DNA from: Chryseosolibacter sp964438975
GTDB lineage: Bacteria; Bacteroidota; Bacteroidia; Cytophagales; Cyclobacteriaceae
Assembly (NCBI GenBank): GCA_964438975.1
Contig: CAYTMU010000018.1
Coordinates: 4,170 to 68,169, forward strand
Direction: 5' to 3'
Length of the DNA: 64,000 nt
The translations under genes and the position numbers were made by a program. Positions 10,048 through 19,216 of the stretch are shown here, piece by piece. The first letter of the stretch is position 1. Each line of letters opens with the position of its first letter. The notes beneath the pieces are model-generated. The model ran no database searches. It saw nothing but the letters and a program-made list of their open reading frames with translations, and was not told the DNA's origin.

Positions 10048-10244
10048 GTCGATCAGTTCCCTTGAGAAGTGCGCATGAAACTATTATAAAATGGCGGGTA
10101 TTCCAATCCCCTGGCGATACGCCGAGGTCTCACATTCCGCCTGCGCCAATATTTTCGTCCTGTTTGAAATCCGTTGTGTCAGAATGAGAACAATTCAACT
10201 ATATTGAGCGCCAAATCACGCTGCCTTTGGACAGTATATGCTAG

Positions 10245-11324
10245 ATGATAGATAATATCTTGGAACTTTATGGCGTTGAACCGACGAAAAGCGACGTCGA
10301 ACCTTTGACGAGCGGACTCATCAATGCCACGTGGAAAGCTAGTGGGCCACAGGGAACATTCATTGTCCAACGGATTAATCACCACGTATTCAAAAAGCCG
10401 TTTGAAGTAGCGGCCAATATTCGAATGATCAACGCCTTCCTCAAGGAACATTCACCTGCCTACCTTTTTGTCGCCCCTGTGCGAAACCTGGCGGGGGACG
10501 ATATCGCTTACCTGGAGGGCGACGGCTATTACCGGATGTTCCCGTATATCAGCGGTTCGCATACGATCAATGCCGTGCTAAATCCCAGCCAGGCTTTTGA
10601 GGCAGCCCTTCACTTCGGCAAATTCACGCGACTATTAGCCGGATTCGATGCGAGGTTGCTGCACGTAACCATCCCGGATTTTCACAACCTGACTCTGCGG
10701 TACAGGCAGTTTGAAACCGCACTCGGCAATGGCAACCCCGAACGGATCAGGCAATCTCAGCACCTCATCGGTGATATCAGAAAGTTCGCCGGAATAGTTG
10801 ATGAATTCGAAAAGATAAGGAGAAATACCAATGTGAAACGGCGGGTAACGCATCACGACACCAAGATCAGCAACGTACTGTTCGACAAGCACGATAAAGG
10901 CCTCTGTGTCATCGACCTTGACACTGTTATGGCGGGCTATTTCATCAGCGATATGGGAGACATGATGCGCACATACCTTTCACCGGCAAATGAAGAAGAG
11001 AAAGACTTTGACAAGATCGAGGTGCGCGATGATTTTTTCAAGGCAATCGTCAACGGGTATCTCAGTAGCATGGGAGACGAGTTGACATCCGACGAGCAGC
11101 CACTGATATTGTATGCGGGACCTTTTATGATCTACATGCAAGCCCTCCGTTTTCTGACCGACTACTTCAACGATGATGTCTATTACGGAGCCCGATACGA
11201 AGACCAGAACTTCGTGCGCGCAGGGAATCAGTTGGTCTTGCTGAAGGCATTCGACGAAAAAGCCTCAACCTTACAGGGGATCGTCTCCGCTGAACTCGGC
11301 ACTCGGTCCCGATTTATCTTTTAG
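10245..11324 (+). CDS. APH/choline-kinase-fold phosphotransferase, N-acetylhexosamine kinase-like
   Basis: This 359-residue cytoplasmic kinase has the aminoglycoside phosphotransferase fold. The catalytic loop is HHDTKISNVLF and the metal-binding motif follows as VIDLDTVMAGY. The N-terminal LTSGLINATWK and IVQRINHHVF segments are like those of NahK-type N-acetylhexosamine 1-kinases and related Bacteroidota proteins often labelled 'mucin desulfatase'. A free sugar or sugar derivative is the likely substrate; antibiotic resistance is not suggested. It is divergent from the ApnL-like gene across 197 bases, so the two could share regulation. Confidence 0.75.
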   Translation: MIDNILELYGVEPTKSDVEPLTSGLINATWKASGPQGTFIVQRINHHVFKKPFEVAANIRMINAFLKEHSPAYLFVAPVRNLAGDDIAYLEGDGYYRMFPYISGSHTINAVLNPSQAFEAALHFGKFTRLLAGFDARLLHVTIPDFHNLTLRYRQFETALGNGNPERIRQSQHLIGDIRKFAGIVDEFEKIRRNTNVKRRVTHHDTKISNVLFDKHDKGLCVIDLDTVMAGYFISDMGDMMRTYLSPANEEEKDFDKIEVRDDFFKAIVNGYLSSMGDELTSDEQPLILYAGPFMIYMQALRFLTDYFNDDVYYGARYEDQNFVRAGNQLVLLKAFDEKASTLQGIVSAELGTRSRFIF

Positions 11325-11392
11325 ACAAGCAAGGTCTCAAATCTCGCAGGCTACAGTATGGTCGTTTCAGGATAAGTCGTATCTTTATTTTA

Positions 11393-12052
11393 ATGAACAT
11401 CATCATGAACAGAGTCCTTGCCGTTCTTCTGCTCCTTATTTCTACGGGTCTGTACGGGCAACAAAAGTCATTCTGGAAAGAGATTCAGGCATTCAAGAAA
11501 GAGGACAGCATTCAGGCACCACCCAAAAATGCGATTGTATTTGTAGGCAGTTCTTCGTTCCGCATGTGGAAAAGTGTTCACGAGGATTTTCCTGGCCACA
11601 CTATTATCAATCGTGGCTTTGGAGGGTCCAGTCTTCCGCATGTGATCGATTACGCAGATGACATCATCATCCGTTATAAGCCGAAGCAGGTTTTTATTTA
11701 CTGTGGTGAGAATGATTTTACAAAAGACACGGTGACAAGCGAGATCGTAACAGCCAGGTTTGTAACCTTGTTTGAATACCTTCGCAAGAAACTACCGAAA
11801 GCCGAGATCATCTTTGTCTCAATGAAACCAAGCCCTAGCCGACAGCATCTGATGCCTCGGATAAAGAAGGCAAATCAGGCTATCCAAGGTTTTCTTGAGA
11901 CGAAGCAACGCACCGGCTATGTCGATATATGGCAGGCTATGCTGGATGCTGAGGGGAATCCCAGAAAAGAATTATTTCTCAAAGACATGCTTCATATGAA
12001 TGCTTCTGGATATGCGATCTGGAAAGACGCCATCGCACCGCGCTTGAAGTGA
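11393..12052 (+). CDS. Secreted SGNH/GDSL-type esterase
   Basis: This 219-residue protein has an N-terminal signal peptide (VLAVLLLLISTGLYGQ). The SGNH hydrolase blocks are in order: FVGSSSFRMW (block I serine), RGFGGSSL (block II glycine), YCGENDF (block III asparagine) and DMLHMNASGY (block V Asp-His). Such enzymes deacylate carbohydrates or lipids in the periplasm; the substrate here cannot be read. ATG 11393 and ATG 11405 are both possible starts. TATCTTTA just upstream resembles a -7 element. The next gene begins 35 bases after the stop. Confidence 0.85.
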   Translation: MNIIMNRVLAVLLLLISTGLYGQQKSFWKEIQAFKKEDSIQAPPKNAIVFVGSSSFRMWKSVHEDFPGHTIINRGFGGSSLPHVIDYADDIIIRYKPKQVFIYCGENDFTKDTVTSEIVTARFVTLFEYLRKKLPKAEIIFVSMKPSPSRQHLMPRIKKANQAIQGFLETKQRTGYVDIWQAMLDAEGNPRKELFLKDMLHMNASGYAIWKDAIAPRLK

Positions 12053-12087
12053 CCTCGTTCAGTTGCGAAATACCTAAACCTTTACCT

Positions 12088-12540
12088 ATGGAAAATGAAA
12101 ATGTAATCGATGCCGGGAGTGGCTATCAAAACGGCCAATTGACCGTATCACCCACTGCAACGGTCTATCTGGCAGAAACAAGTCGCTGGGCGAAGTTCCT
12201 GGCTGTCCTCGGTTTTTGTTTTATCGGCTTAATCGTTGTGATCGGCCTTTTTGCCGGTACGATTCTATCATCAATGGGTGGTGCGTTGCCGTATCCGCCT
12301 TTCGCGGTCGGAATATTCTACATTTTGATAGGCGCGGTGTATTTCTTTCCGATTTATTATTTGTTCAAGTTTGCCATAAAGTTGAAACCGGCGATTCAAC
12401 AGAGGGATCCAGGCGATCTCGAAAGCGCTTTTGAGAACCTCAAATCGCACTACAAGTTCATTGGTATCTTGATGATCATCACGTTGGCACTATACGTAGT
12501 GGGCGGTGGCTTTGCCGTTCTGGCTGCGGCGTTCATGTAA
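12088..12540 (+). CDS. DUF5362-like small membrane protein
   Basis: This 150-residue protein has three hydrophobic segments (about residues 38-60, 68-92 and 122-148) and a soluble N-terminal tail. The tryptophan-containing RWAKFLAVLGF before the first helix and the FAIKLKPAIQ linker resemble Bacteroidota proteins grouped as DUF5362. The frame is open from a GTG at 12049 that overlaps the previous stop. ATG 12088 is preferred because it removes that overlap and starts the typical polar tail. The function is unknown. Confidence 0.75.
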   Translation: MENENVIDAGSGYQNGQLTVSPTATVYLAETSRWAKFLAVLGFCFIGLIVVIGLFAGTILSSMGGALPYPPFAVGIFYILIGAVYFFPIYYLFKFAIKLKPAIQQRDPGDLESAFENLKSHYKFIGILMIITLALYVVGGGFAVLAAAFM

Positions 12541-12608
12541 GGGTACCCGGGTAGAGAACAGGTGGCTCCGCAGTATCCCGGCATGCTGTTCTCGCTTCGC
12601 TCATACTA

Positions 12609-14915
12609 CTAATGCGCAATAGGCGCGGCGAGACATTCGTCGGGGATACGGAAGGCATTCACGAGTGGCACGGCCTCTTGCCGCAATTCCCAACAAAGCT
12701 GGTCGACCGTGCGTCGGATGGCTTTGGTTTTCACGCCTTCCATGTACCCGTTTTCGAGATACCATCCTTTGTGCGTTTCAAGCGTTGACAGGGCGTACAA
12801 TTGTGCGAGCTTCTGCAAGACTGCCCGGCAGCCGGCGTCTTCCGTACTTTCCACTTTCTCCAGGAACTGCTCAAGGATGATACGTTCGATGTGAGCGAAA
12901 CCAACGTGGAGCAGATGGTTTTGCGAAACGTTGAAGGCATCGAATGAATCCATTCCACTATCTACGTGACGTTTGAATCTTCTTGCCGCCGATGTGAGAA
13001 TGCTGCGCTCGCGGTAGCGGAAAGCATTCAGATGGAATTCGCTATCCAGAAGGTGATTCTCGTCCGTATTGCGGACGATGATCGGATTGCGTTCGGACAG
13101 GGTTGTCTTTGCCTGATCCGCTACGTAGTTCAGGATACCGAAGAGATCCATGGTGCCAAATGCCTGTTTGAATTCTGTGAGGCGGCTTTTTGCCACCAGG
13201 TGCATAAGGACAGTGTTATCGCCCTCGAAGGTCGTGAATATCTCGGTATCGTTTTTCAACGCATCGATGCGATTTTCAGACATATATCCCTTTCCTCCAC
13301 AGCACTCCCGGCATTCCTGGAGCGTGCGGGTTGTACTCCAGGTGGCGACTGCCTTGAGGCCGGCGGCGAGCGCTTCAATCTCCCGTATGTCGTCGTCAGT
13401 GCGTTCGAGAAATCTGTCGGTGAGATACTGCAGCGCAAAATGGTGGGCATAGGCATCCGCCAGTAAAGGCATCAGCCTGCGCTGGTGTTGCCGGTAGTTC
13501 AATATCGGTACCTCTTCCGCGCCTTCAGGTCCGAATTGACGCCGTTGGTCACCATACCTGATAGCGATCGTCAACCCCGTCTTCGATGCGCTGAGTCCGG
13601 ATCTCGGTACGCCTATACGCCCACCCACGAGGGTACCGAGCATAGTAAAAAACCGGCGGTTATCGCTCGCTATCGGACTGTCGAACTTGCCGTTCGCCGT
13701 GATCCCTGCGAAGCGATCCAGCAGGTTGTCGTAAGGAATAGAGACTTTATCAAACGAGATGATTCCGTTATCAACGCCGTTAAGCCCCATTTTTTTACCG
13801 CAGTCGCGAATGGAAACACCCGGAAGTACAGTGCCTTTTTCGTCGCGGATCGGAACAAGGAAAGCACTGACTCCGTAGTCTGTGCCGTCTACGAGCATCT
13901 TTGCAAAGACTGTCGCCATCCGTCCGTGGCACGCGGCATTCCCGATAAACTCCTTTTGCGCCTGGATGTTTGGTGTGGTGATCACGAACGAGCGAGTGGC
14001 ATGATCATATGTCGCCGTCGTCTCAATCCCCCGGACGTTTGATCCATGTCCGGTCTCTGTCATCGCAAAGCAGCCGGGTAGTTTCAACGTACCAGCATCG
14101 CGGAGATAGGCGCGGTGATGTTTCTCCGTTCCAAGAAAGTAAATGCTCATCCCAAACAGTCCGAACTGAACTCCGAACTTGATGACCATGCTGAGGTCGC
14201 GGTAACTGATGGTTTCCATGACGGTGAAATACGCCGCCATGTCGCCTTCACCTCCGTATTCCCTTGGGTAACCGATAGCACCCAATCCATGGTCGGCGAG
14301 AATACTGCACCATTGCAGCGTTTTGTCGCGGTAAACGGATAGCTCCTCCGTTTCAATATAGGCGAACTCAGGTTGGCGCAGGAGTGCTTTTACTCGCCGA
14401 ATGAGTGGCTCATGAGTGCCGTCGAGCAATTTGCCCATTGTCTCGACGTCGAAACTCGCTACCGTAGCACGTCGCTGAGTGATCGTATCCCGGCTTTCGG
14501 GGTGAAAGTGATAAAAAGATTCCTGATTGATCAGCCCGAGCGAATTCTCCAGACGCTGCATTGACTCCCGTGCCTCTTCAAGAGAATCATCGTTCACACC
14601 GCCATTGTGTTTGCGAACTAGGTTCAGCCCGATATCAAACAATGATGCGTGATGCTCGGAACTTGCGGTATCGAGTACCGAGCGGATCTCCGATAGCCAC
14701 TTCTTAAACTCATCTGGTCCCGGCGGAGAGGATGGGTTAAGTTGTTCGAGCAGCGTCTGCCTTTCACGATCGCTCAGCCAACGCTGAGTCTCAATCGACT
14801 CCAAAAGAGAGCGGAGCTCAGGAGGAGTGAGGATCGTATCAGACCACACGACGTAAAGCACGGGAAGGAATGCATACAGTCGCGGTGTGTCCTTCAACTG
14901 TTCCAGGAGGTTCAT
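12609..14915 (-). CDS. Acyl-CoA oxidase/dehydrogenase family flavoprotein
   Basis: This 768-residue protein is longer than ordinary acyl-CoA dehydrogenases (about 380) and matches the acyl-CoA oxidase layout: a long N-terminal extension, the FAD/substrate core with GCFAMTETGHGSNVRGIE, then LQECRECCGGKGYM and FTTFEGDNTVLMHLVAKS, and an extra C-terminal helical domain. It should introduce the 2,3-double bond into a fatty acyl-CoA. Whether electrons go to oxygen or to an acceptor cannot be told from sequence. Its start overlaps the stop of the DUF1080 lipoprotein gene by an ATGA, so translation is probably coupled, which is an odd partnership. Confidence 0.88.
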   Translation of the reverse strand: MNLLEQLKDTPRLYAFLPVLYVVWSDTILTPPELRSLLESIETQRWLSDRERQTLLEQLNPSSPPGPDEFKKWLSEIRSVLDTASSEHHASLFDIGLNLVRKHNGGVNDDSLEEARESMQRLENSLGLINQESFYHFHPESRDTITQRRATVASFDVETMGKLLDGTHEPLIRRVKALLRQPEFAYIETEELSVYRDKTLQWCSILADHGLGAIGYPREYGGEGDMAAYFTVMETISYRDLSMVIKFGVQFGLFGMSIYFLGTEKHHRAYLRDAGTLKLPGCFAMTETGHGSNVRGIETTATYDHATRSFVITTPNIQAQKEFIGNAACHGRMATVFAKMLVDGTDYGVSAFLVPIRDEKGTVLPGVSIRDCGKKMGLNGVDNGIISFDKVSIPYDNLLDRFAGITANGKFDSPIASDNRRFFTMLGTLVGGRIGVPRSGLSASKTGLTIAIRYGDQRRQFGPEGAEEVPILNYRQHQRRLMPLLADAYAHHFALQYLTDRFLERTDDDIREIEALAAGLKAVATWSTTRTLQECRECCGGKGYMSENRIDALKNDTEIFTTFEGDNTVLMHLVAKSRLTEFKQAFGTMDLFGILNYVADQAKTTLSERNPIIVRNTDENHLLDSEFHLNAFRYRERSILTSAARRFKRHVDSGMDSFDAFNVSQNHLLHVGFAHIERIILEQFLEKVESTEDAGCRAVLQKLAQLYALSTLETHKGWYLENGYMEGVKTKAIRRTVDQLCWELRQEAVPLVNAFRIPDECLAAPIAH

Positions 14916-15688
14916 AACTCCCGGATGCGGATGTTGCGAAAGTATACGGGCGCGCCGTGGTCCTGGAGTGAGATACTACCTGATTTCGATTTATGCCAGT
15001 CGGGAAAGTCAACCCACTTGCTGTTGTTCTTGCGGCTTGCAAAGTCTTCGCTATTCTCGTCGTATTCGAGAACTTTCTCACCGTTCAGCCAATGTTCCAC
15101 ATGGCCGTTATTGTAAATGATGCGGGCGGTATTCCATTCGCCGGCGGGATTCAGTTTCTTGCCTGAAGATGCCGCATACACGTCATAGCTGCTGGCGGCC
15201 AATTGGGAGTCTTTTAGCTGCCCACCTGTCCATCCCGTATCATCAAGGACCTGGTATTCGGGACCGGTCTCATAGTCGTAGCTATATTTGGCGTCCTCAA
15301 CCACGTGATAGAGAATACCGCTGTTTCCACCGGCTGAAAGGTTGAAGTCTGCAACCAGATCGAAGTTGCCGAACTCGCGGGTTGTCACGAGTGACCCGCC
15401 CATTTCACCACTTCCTTCGCCCAGTCCTTCGCCATCACAGAGAATGGCACCATCCCGAACACTCCAGAGAGGTCCGATCGTATCGCTGTTGAAGCGCTTC
15501 CATCCATCGAGCGTACGTCCATCGAACAACAACTGCCATCCTTCCGCTTTTTGCTCTTCCGTCAGCGAGTTTAGCTGTGGAGATTCACTGACGGCATCAG
15601 CGGATGCCGTGTCTTTCTGGCGGTTGCAAGACAACATGACGAGCCCGATAAGGGTCATCGCAGATAATCGGATAAATGATCTTTTCAC
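14912..15688 (-). CDS. DUF1080 (3-keto-disaccharide hydrolase) lipoprotein
   Basis: This 258-residue lipoprotein has a signal peptide ending in a lipobox (LVMLSCN) and one DUF1080 domain from about residue 48. Typical elements are GWQLLFDGRTLDGWKRF, GDFxL-like GNFDLVADF, GGNSGILYHV, PEYQVLDD, GEWNTARIIYNNGHVEHWLNG and the terminal FRNIRIREL. DUF1080 folds as a jelly roll, and members cleave 3-keto-glycosides or bind glycans at the cell surface or in the periplasm. It is the upstream gene of a two-gene unit with the acyl-CoA oxidase-like gene (4-base overlap). Two more DUF1080 domains occur at 45898-49269. Confidence 0.9.
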   Translation of the reverse strand: MKRSFIRLSAMTLIGLVMLSCNRQKDTASADAVSESPQLNSLTEEQKAEGWQLLFDGRTLDGWKRFNSDTIGPLWSVRDGAILCDGEGLGEGSGEMGGSLVTTREFGNFDLVADFNLSAGGNSGILYHVVEDAKYSYDYETGPEYQVLDDTGWTGGQLKDSQLAASSYDVYAASSGKKLNPAGEWNTARIIYNNGHVEHWLNGEKVLEYDENSEDFASRKNNSKWVDFPDWHKSKSGSISLQDHGAPVYFRNIRIREL

Positions 15689-15748
15689 AGTGATTGGTTT
15701 AAGGATTAAATTTATGATTGTTTTACGTCTCTGACAAGTGGATTCTGT

Positions 15749-16528
15749 TTAACGGTTGTCGGTACTTCCATTTCCTTTCCGTGCCAGTTCGGTTACGTCA
15801 AAGACGACCGCGCAGAAAGTTACCCATATCAATCCACCTACATAGCCGGCGACGACGTCGCTCGGAAAATGGACTCCGAGGTAGATTCGACTGACACCAA
15901 CAGTGAGGATCAAAAGTACCAATATTGACACGGCCACTATCCGCAACGCGGTATTCATCTCATACCGCAGACAGAGGTAAATCAGAAAACCATAGAATGC
16001 CATCGCCGACATAGAATGACCGCTGGGATAGCTCAGCGTATCGACGCTCACCAGGTGCTCGAATGCGGGACGAGAACGGTTGATTACGCTTTTCAGGAAG
16101 ATGTTCGATAGCGTGGAAAGGGCCAGCACGACCGATGTCTGCGCGATGAATTTCCAGCTGCGCTTGCGGATATAAAAATAGGCAGCCATCAGCACACCCA
16201 TAATACCGTACGTGAGTTTGTCGCCGAGGTGTGTCGTGAACCGAAAAAAACCGGTGAGTTGATCGTTTCGAAGCGATATGATGGCGGTGGAAACCCAGTC
16301 GTCGAATTCGGCGAGTTCGTTTTCGGCAAGTTCTTCGGTCAACTCCACAAAGCTTGCCAGAGCAAGGACAAACAGAATGACAGCAATCAGGATTGCGACA
16401 TAATACCGCAAATGCCTGTTTTTTGAATGAAGTTTATCGCGGATAAGTGAGTCCAGCCACTTAAGGACGTTCAACAGCATTTGTCGTATCATCGGCATAC
16501 GGTATTTTGTCGACGCTAATAACGGCAT
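15749..16528 (-). CDS. PAP2-family membrane phosphatase
   Basis: This 259-residue integral membrane protein has about six transmembrane segments and the complete phosphatidic acid phosphatase type 2 signature: KSVINRSRP, SYPSGHSMSA and SRIYLGVHFPSDVVAGY. Members dephosphorylate lipid phosphates or isoprenyl pyrophosphates such as undecaprenyl-PP at the outer face of the membrane. Start ATG 16528 is the longest choice; ATGs 10 and 12 codons later are equally plausible. The gene is divergent from the SMP-30-like lipoprotein. Confidence 0.9.
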   Translation of the reverse strand: MPLLASTKYRMPMIRQMLLNVLKWLDSLIRDKLHSKNRHLRYYVAILIAVILFVLALASFVELTEELAENELAEFDDWVSTAIISLRNDQLTGFFRFTTHLGDKLTYGIMGVLMAAYFYIRKRSWKFIAQTSVVLALSTLSNIFLKSVINRSRPAFEHLVSVDTLSYPSGHSMSAMAFYGFLIYLCLRYEMNTALRIVAVSILVLLILTVGVSRIYLGVHFPSDVVAGYVGGLIWVTFCAVVFDVTELARKGNGSTDNR

Positions 16529-16629
16529 AATCCACGAACGCTCAAGCCACCCGGGATACGATACGGTTGCCTCCGCCCTTTCAAAAGTGCTATATTCGCG
16601 TATCAGTGAAAACCAAAACCAACTAATGT

Positions 16630-17508
16630 ATGAGATTCAACAAGACGATGCTTTTAGCTGTTGCCGTTCTCGCGGGAGCATGTGGTCAGAAGACGCAGAG
16701 CGACGCGCCTGAACAATCCGGCGAGGATAGACCGACGGTCACCCTTACCAAGAAGTGGGAGACCGAGGCCGTATTGACAACGTGCGAGTCAGTGTTGTAC
16801 GATGATCAGAATGACAGACTTTACGTGGCCAATATCAATGGAGGGCCGGGTGAGAAGGATAACAACGGTTTCATCTCAATCGTGTCGATGGATGGGAGTG
16901 TGGCGACCGAGAAATGGGCGACGGGAATGGACGCCCCGAAAGGCATGGGATTGCACAACGGCAGGCTGTTTGTGGCCGATATTGACCGAGTCCATGAGAT
17001 TGATGTGGCGACCGGAGCGATCGTTCAGGAACATCGCGTTGAAGGCGCCGTCTTCCTGAACGATATTACGGTAGACAACGAGAAGGTGTATGTGAGTGAC
17101 TCCCGCGGTGGATCGATCTACCTTATCGAAAACGGAAATGTCTCGACGTTCATGTCGGACGTTGAAGGTCCCAATGGTCTTTTCTATGAAGATGGCAAAT
17201 TGATGGTCGCGTTGTGGAACGCCAAGGCGCTTGCTACGCTGGACATCTCATCAAAGGAAATTACGAAGAGAACGGAAGGTATCGAAAATCCCGATGGTAT
17301 CGAAGCACTCGGCCGGAACGGGTATCTGGTCTCAAGCTGGAATGGTATCGTCCACCATGTGGATTCCGACTGGAAGAGCACGATCCTGATCGATACACGC
17401 AAAGACTCTGTTAATGCTGCGGATATTGAGTACGTCAAGTCAAAGAATCTACTGCTCGTACCGACATTCTTCAAGAACACAGTGGTTGCCTATGAAGTTG
17501 CGGAGTAA
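16630..17508 (+). CDS. SMP-30/gluconolactonase-like beta-propeller lipoprotein
   Basis: This 292-residue protein has a lipobox (VAVLAGACGQ) and repeated propeller blades of the SMP-30/NHL kind, for example DDQNDRLYVANINGG, NGRLFVADIDRVHEID, DNEKVYVSDSRGGSIY and GPNGLFYEDGKLMVA. It should sit at the periplasmic or outer-surface side of a membrane. Metal-dependent lactonase activity is possible but unproven; many lipoprotein members are simple binding or sensor proteins. It converges with the next gene with only two bases between the stops. Confidence 0.8.
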   Translation: MRFNKTMLLAVAVLAGACGQKTQSDAPEQSGEDRPTVTLTKKWETEAVLTTCESVLYDDQNDRLYVANINGGPGEKDNNGFISIVSMDGSVATEKWATGMDAPKGMGLHNGRLFVADIDRVHEIDVATGAIVQEHRVEGAVFLNDITVDNEKVYVSDSRGGSIYLIENGNVSTFMSDVEGPNGLFYEDGKLMVALWNAKALATLDISSKEITKRTEGIENPDGIEALGRNGYLVSSWNGIVHHVDSDWKSTILIDTRKDSVNAADIEYVKSKNLLLVPTFFKNTVVAYEVAE

Positions 17509-17510
17509 CA

Positions 17511-18749
17511 TCAGGTCTTTTGCTTCTTTTTCCGGGCCGACGGGAACAGGACATTGTTGAGGATCAGCCGGTACCCTGGTGAGTTAGGGAAAAGGTTGAG
17601 GTCAGTCGGTCCGCGGCCACGACCCGGAACTCCTTCCGGATCGTGGCCGCTGTAATATGTCCAATGTCCGCGTTGCAATTCACCGTACAAATAGCGAACG
17701 TGGTTCTTGCTCTTGCTCTCGCCAAGGACGAGCGCAGTTGGTTTTACAACATACTTATTAAAGGCCGTCGTTTGGCCATGGAACTCACGGATATAGTGTT
17801 CGTGGTTTTGTGTTAACATTGTTGGTACGACATCCCACTTGGCCGAGAAGGTGAATACCGCAAAAAAATCCTGAGATGGGTTGAAGTAGTCGCGGCTGAC
17901 ATTGATATCGGAAAAGCGGCGGCTGTATCCGGGTTCAAGCGTAAACTTTTCGAAAGCGAGACTTTTGTCAAAGTTCAGTTTCCCCTGTGCGCCTGGGTCT
18001 GCGTCATCCCCGTCAAATGTACTCTCACTGATGTCGATACCTTCTGCGGCAAGGGCAATGTCGAAGGTTTCAGCGCCGGAGCACATAGCAAACAAGTAGC
18101 CGCCGGCTGCACAGAATCCTTTTATCTGCTTCGCAACGGCCAGCTTCATTTCAGAGACCTTTGGGAAACCGAGTCTTTGGGAAGTGACCTCCTGGATGTC
18201 GGCTTCGATCCGCGACTGATTCCGGCGTGTATGCCTACCGTGTTGTCCCGTGAAATCTTCGTGATGGAGGTGTAGCCAGTCGAATCGAACCAGTGCGTCT
18301 CCGAGTATATCTTCGTCGTAGATGATCTCATAGGGGATCTCGGCGTAATCGAGCACCAGTATCACAGCATCCGTTTCGTCCAGTATGAACTCGTTTTTCG
18401 GAGAATAGACCGCGATTCGTGGGGCAGTCTCGAGTTTGACGGCATCCATGTTCACGGCCGGACTTGCTATTTCTTCGAGGATACGGTTCGATTCGGCGTC
18501 GGACACCACTTCGTGGGAAACGCCGCGTACCAGGCACTCCTGGCGGAGATCTGGCGTCAATGGGATCAGAAAACTTCCGCCGCGATAATTCAAAAGCCAA
18601 TCCACTGCCAGATCCTGCTTCAGAGCGTAATATGCTACGCCGTATGCCTTCAGGTGGTTGCGCTGGGTGTTGTCCATCGGAATGAAGAGGTAATTACTCA
18701 AGCAAACGGATGGAGTGAACACCAGCAGTATGATCGCTGCGATCCTCAT
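17511..18749 (-). CDS. Secreted protein of the family often labelled 'asparagine synthetase B' in Bacteroidota
   Basis: This 412-residue protein has a signal peptide (RIAAIILLVFTPSVCLS) followed by NYLFIPMDNTQRNHLKAYG, which is characteristic of the family. The usual database name is misleading. The mature protein has no N-terminal Cys nucleophile of a class II glutamine amidotransferase, and I see no SGGxDS ATP-pyrophosphatase loop. GGYLFAMCSGAETFDIALAAEG resembles a glutamine-amidotransferase-fold nucleophile-elbow region, and RFDWLHLHHEDF may bind metal. ATG 18749 is chosen because it starts the signal peptide, although the frame is open to 18998. The function is unknown. Confidence 0.75.
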   Translation of the reverse strand: MRIAAIILLVFTPSVCLSNYLFIPMDNTQRNHLKAYGVAYYALKQDLAVDWLLNYRGGSFLIPLTPDLRQECLVRGVSHEVVSDAESNRILEEIASPAVNMDAVKLETAPRIAVYSPKNEFILDETDAVILVLDYAEIPYEIIYDEDILGDALVRFDWLHLHHEDFTGQHGRHTRRNQSRIEADIQEVTSQRLGFPKVSEMKLAVAKQIKGFCAAGGYLFAMCSGAETFDIALAAEGIDISESTFDGDDADPGAQGKLNFDKSLAFEKFTLEPGYSRRFSDINVSRDYFNPSQDFFAVFTFSAKWDVVPTMLTQNHEHYIREFHGQTTAFNKYVVKPTALVLGESKSKNHVRYLYGELQRGHWTYYSGHDPEGVPGRGRGPTDLNLFPNSPGYRLILNNVLFPSARKKKQKT

Positions 18750-18804
18750 AGCTTTCCCGCGGTTTCCTTGCTGAAGGTACGCTTTTCCCACGATGGGTGG
18801 TGTG

Positions 18805-19032
18805 CTAGACGTAAAATTCCAACTGAAAATCAGTCTCGTTCCCGGTGATCTGCAGCGGTTTGATCGCAATGATCCGTGCGCTGTTGAATGTCTTGATAAA
18901 CTCGCTCCGGCTGATTCGAAGCTTGCTCTTGCCTGGTTTGATCTTGTGATACTGCATCCTCCCTGACTTGTTCGCCAGCGCGCTATAAACCCATTCACAC
19001 GGGAAAGGAATAGGGGAGGGGACGTAGCGCAT
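18805..19032 (-). CDS. Small hypothetical protein
   Basis: This 75-residue basic protein has no recognised domain and no signal peptide. It starts 11 bases after the stop of the truncated gene to its right and ends before the start of the 'asparagine synthetase B' family gene, all on the minus strand, so it fits neatly as a member of one operon. The patterned lysines and hydrophobics in the second half (KSKLRISRSEFIKTFNSAR) look protein-like. There is no clear ribosome binding site. I cannot exclude a chance frame. Confidence 0.5.
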   Translation of the reverse strand: MRYVPSPIPFPCEWVYSALANKSGRMQYHKIKPGKSKLRISRSEFIKTFNSARIIAIKPLQITGNETDFQLEFYV

Positions 19033-19043
19033 ATGGGGAATGA

Positions 19044-19216
19044 TCAGTAACTCTTGATGAGATCACGGTACAACATGGCATTCTGGCGGGAGTTGTACTG
19101 AGAGAGCAGGGCGTACGCGGCGCTCGGAACAAAATCGAAACGCTTCTTATACTCCTCGATCTTGATACACAGTTCCCGAATGTAGAACCGTACCTGATCC
19201 GGGTTCCGACATTCCG
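19044..19216 (-). CDS. C-terminal fragment of an unidentified protein, cut by the assembly gap
   Basis: The minus strand is open from the edge of the N run to a TGA at 19044-19046, giving about 56 residues of clearly protein-like, helix-forming sequence (VRFYIRELCIKIEEYKKRF, AYALLSQYNSRQNAMLYRD). The start and most of the protein lie in the unsequenced gap. I do not recognise the family. It is probably the first of a three-gene minus-strand unit with the small protein and the secreted protein that follow. Confidence 0.65.
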
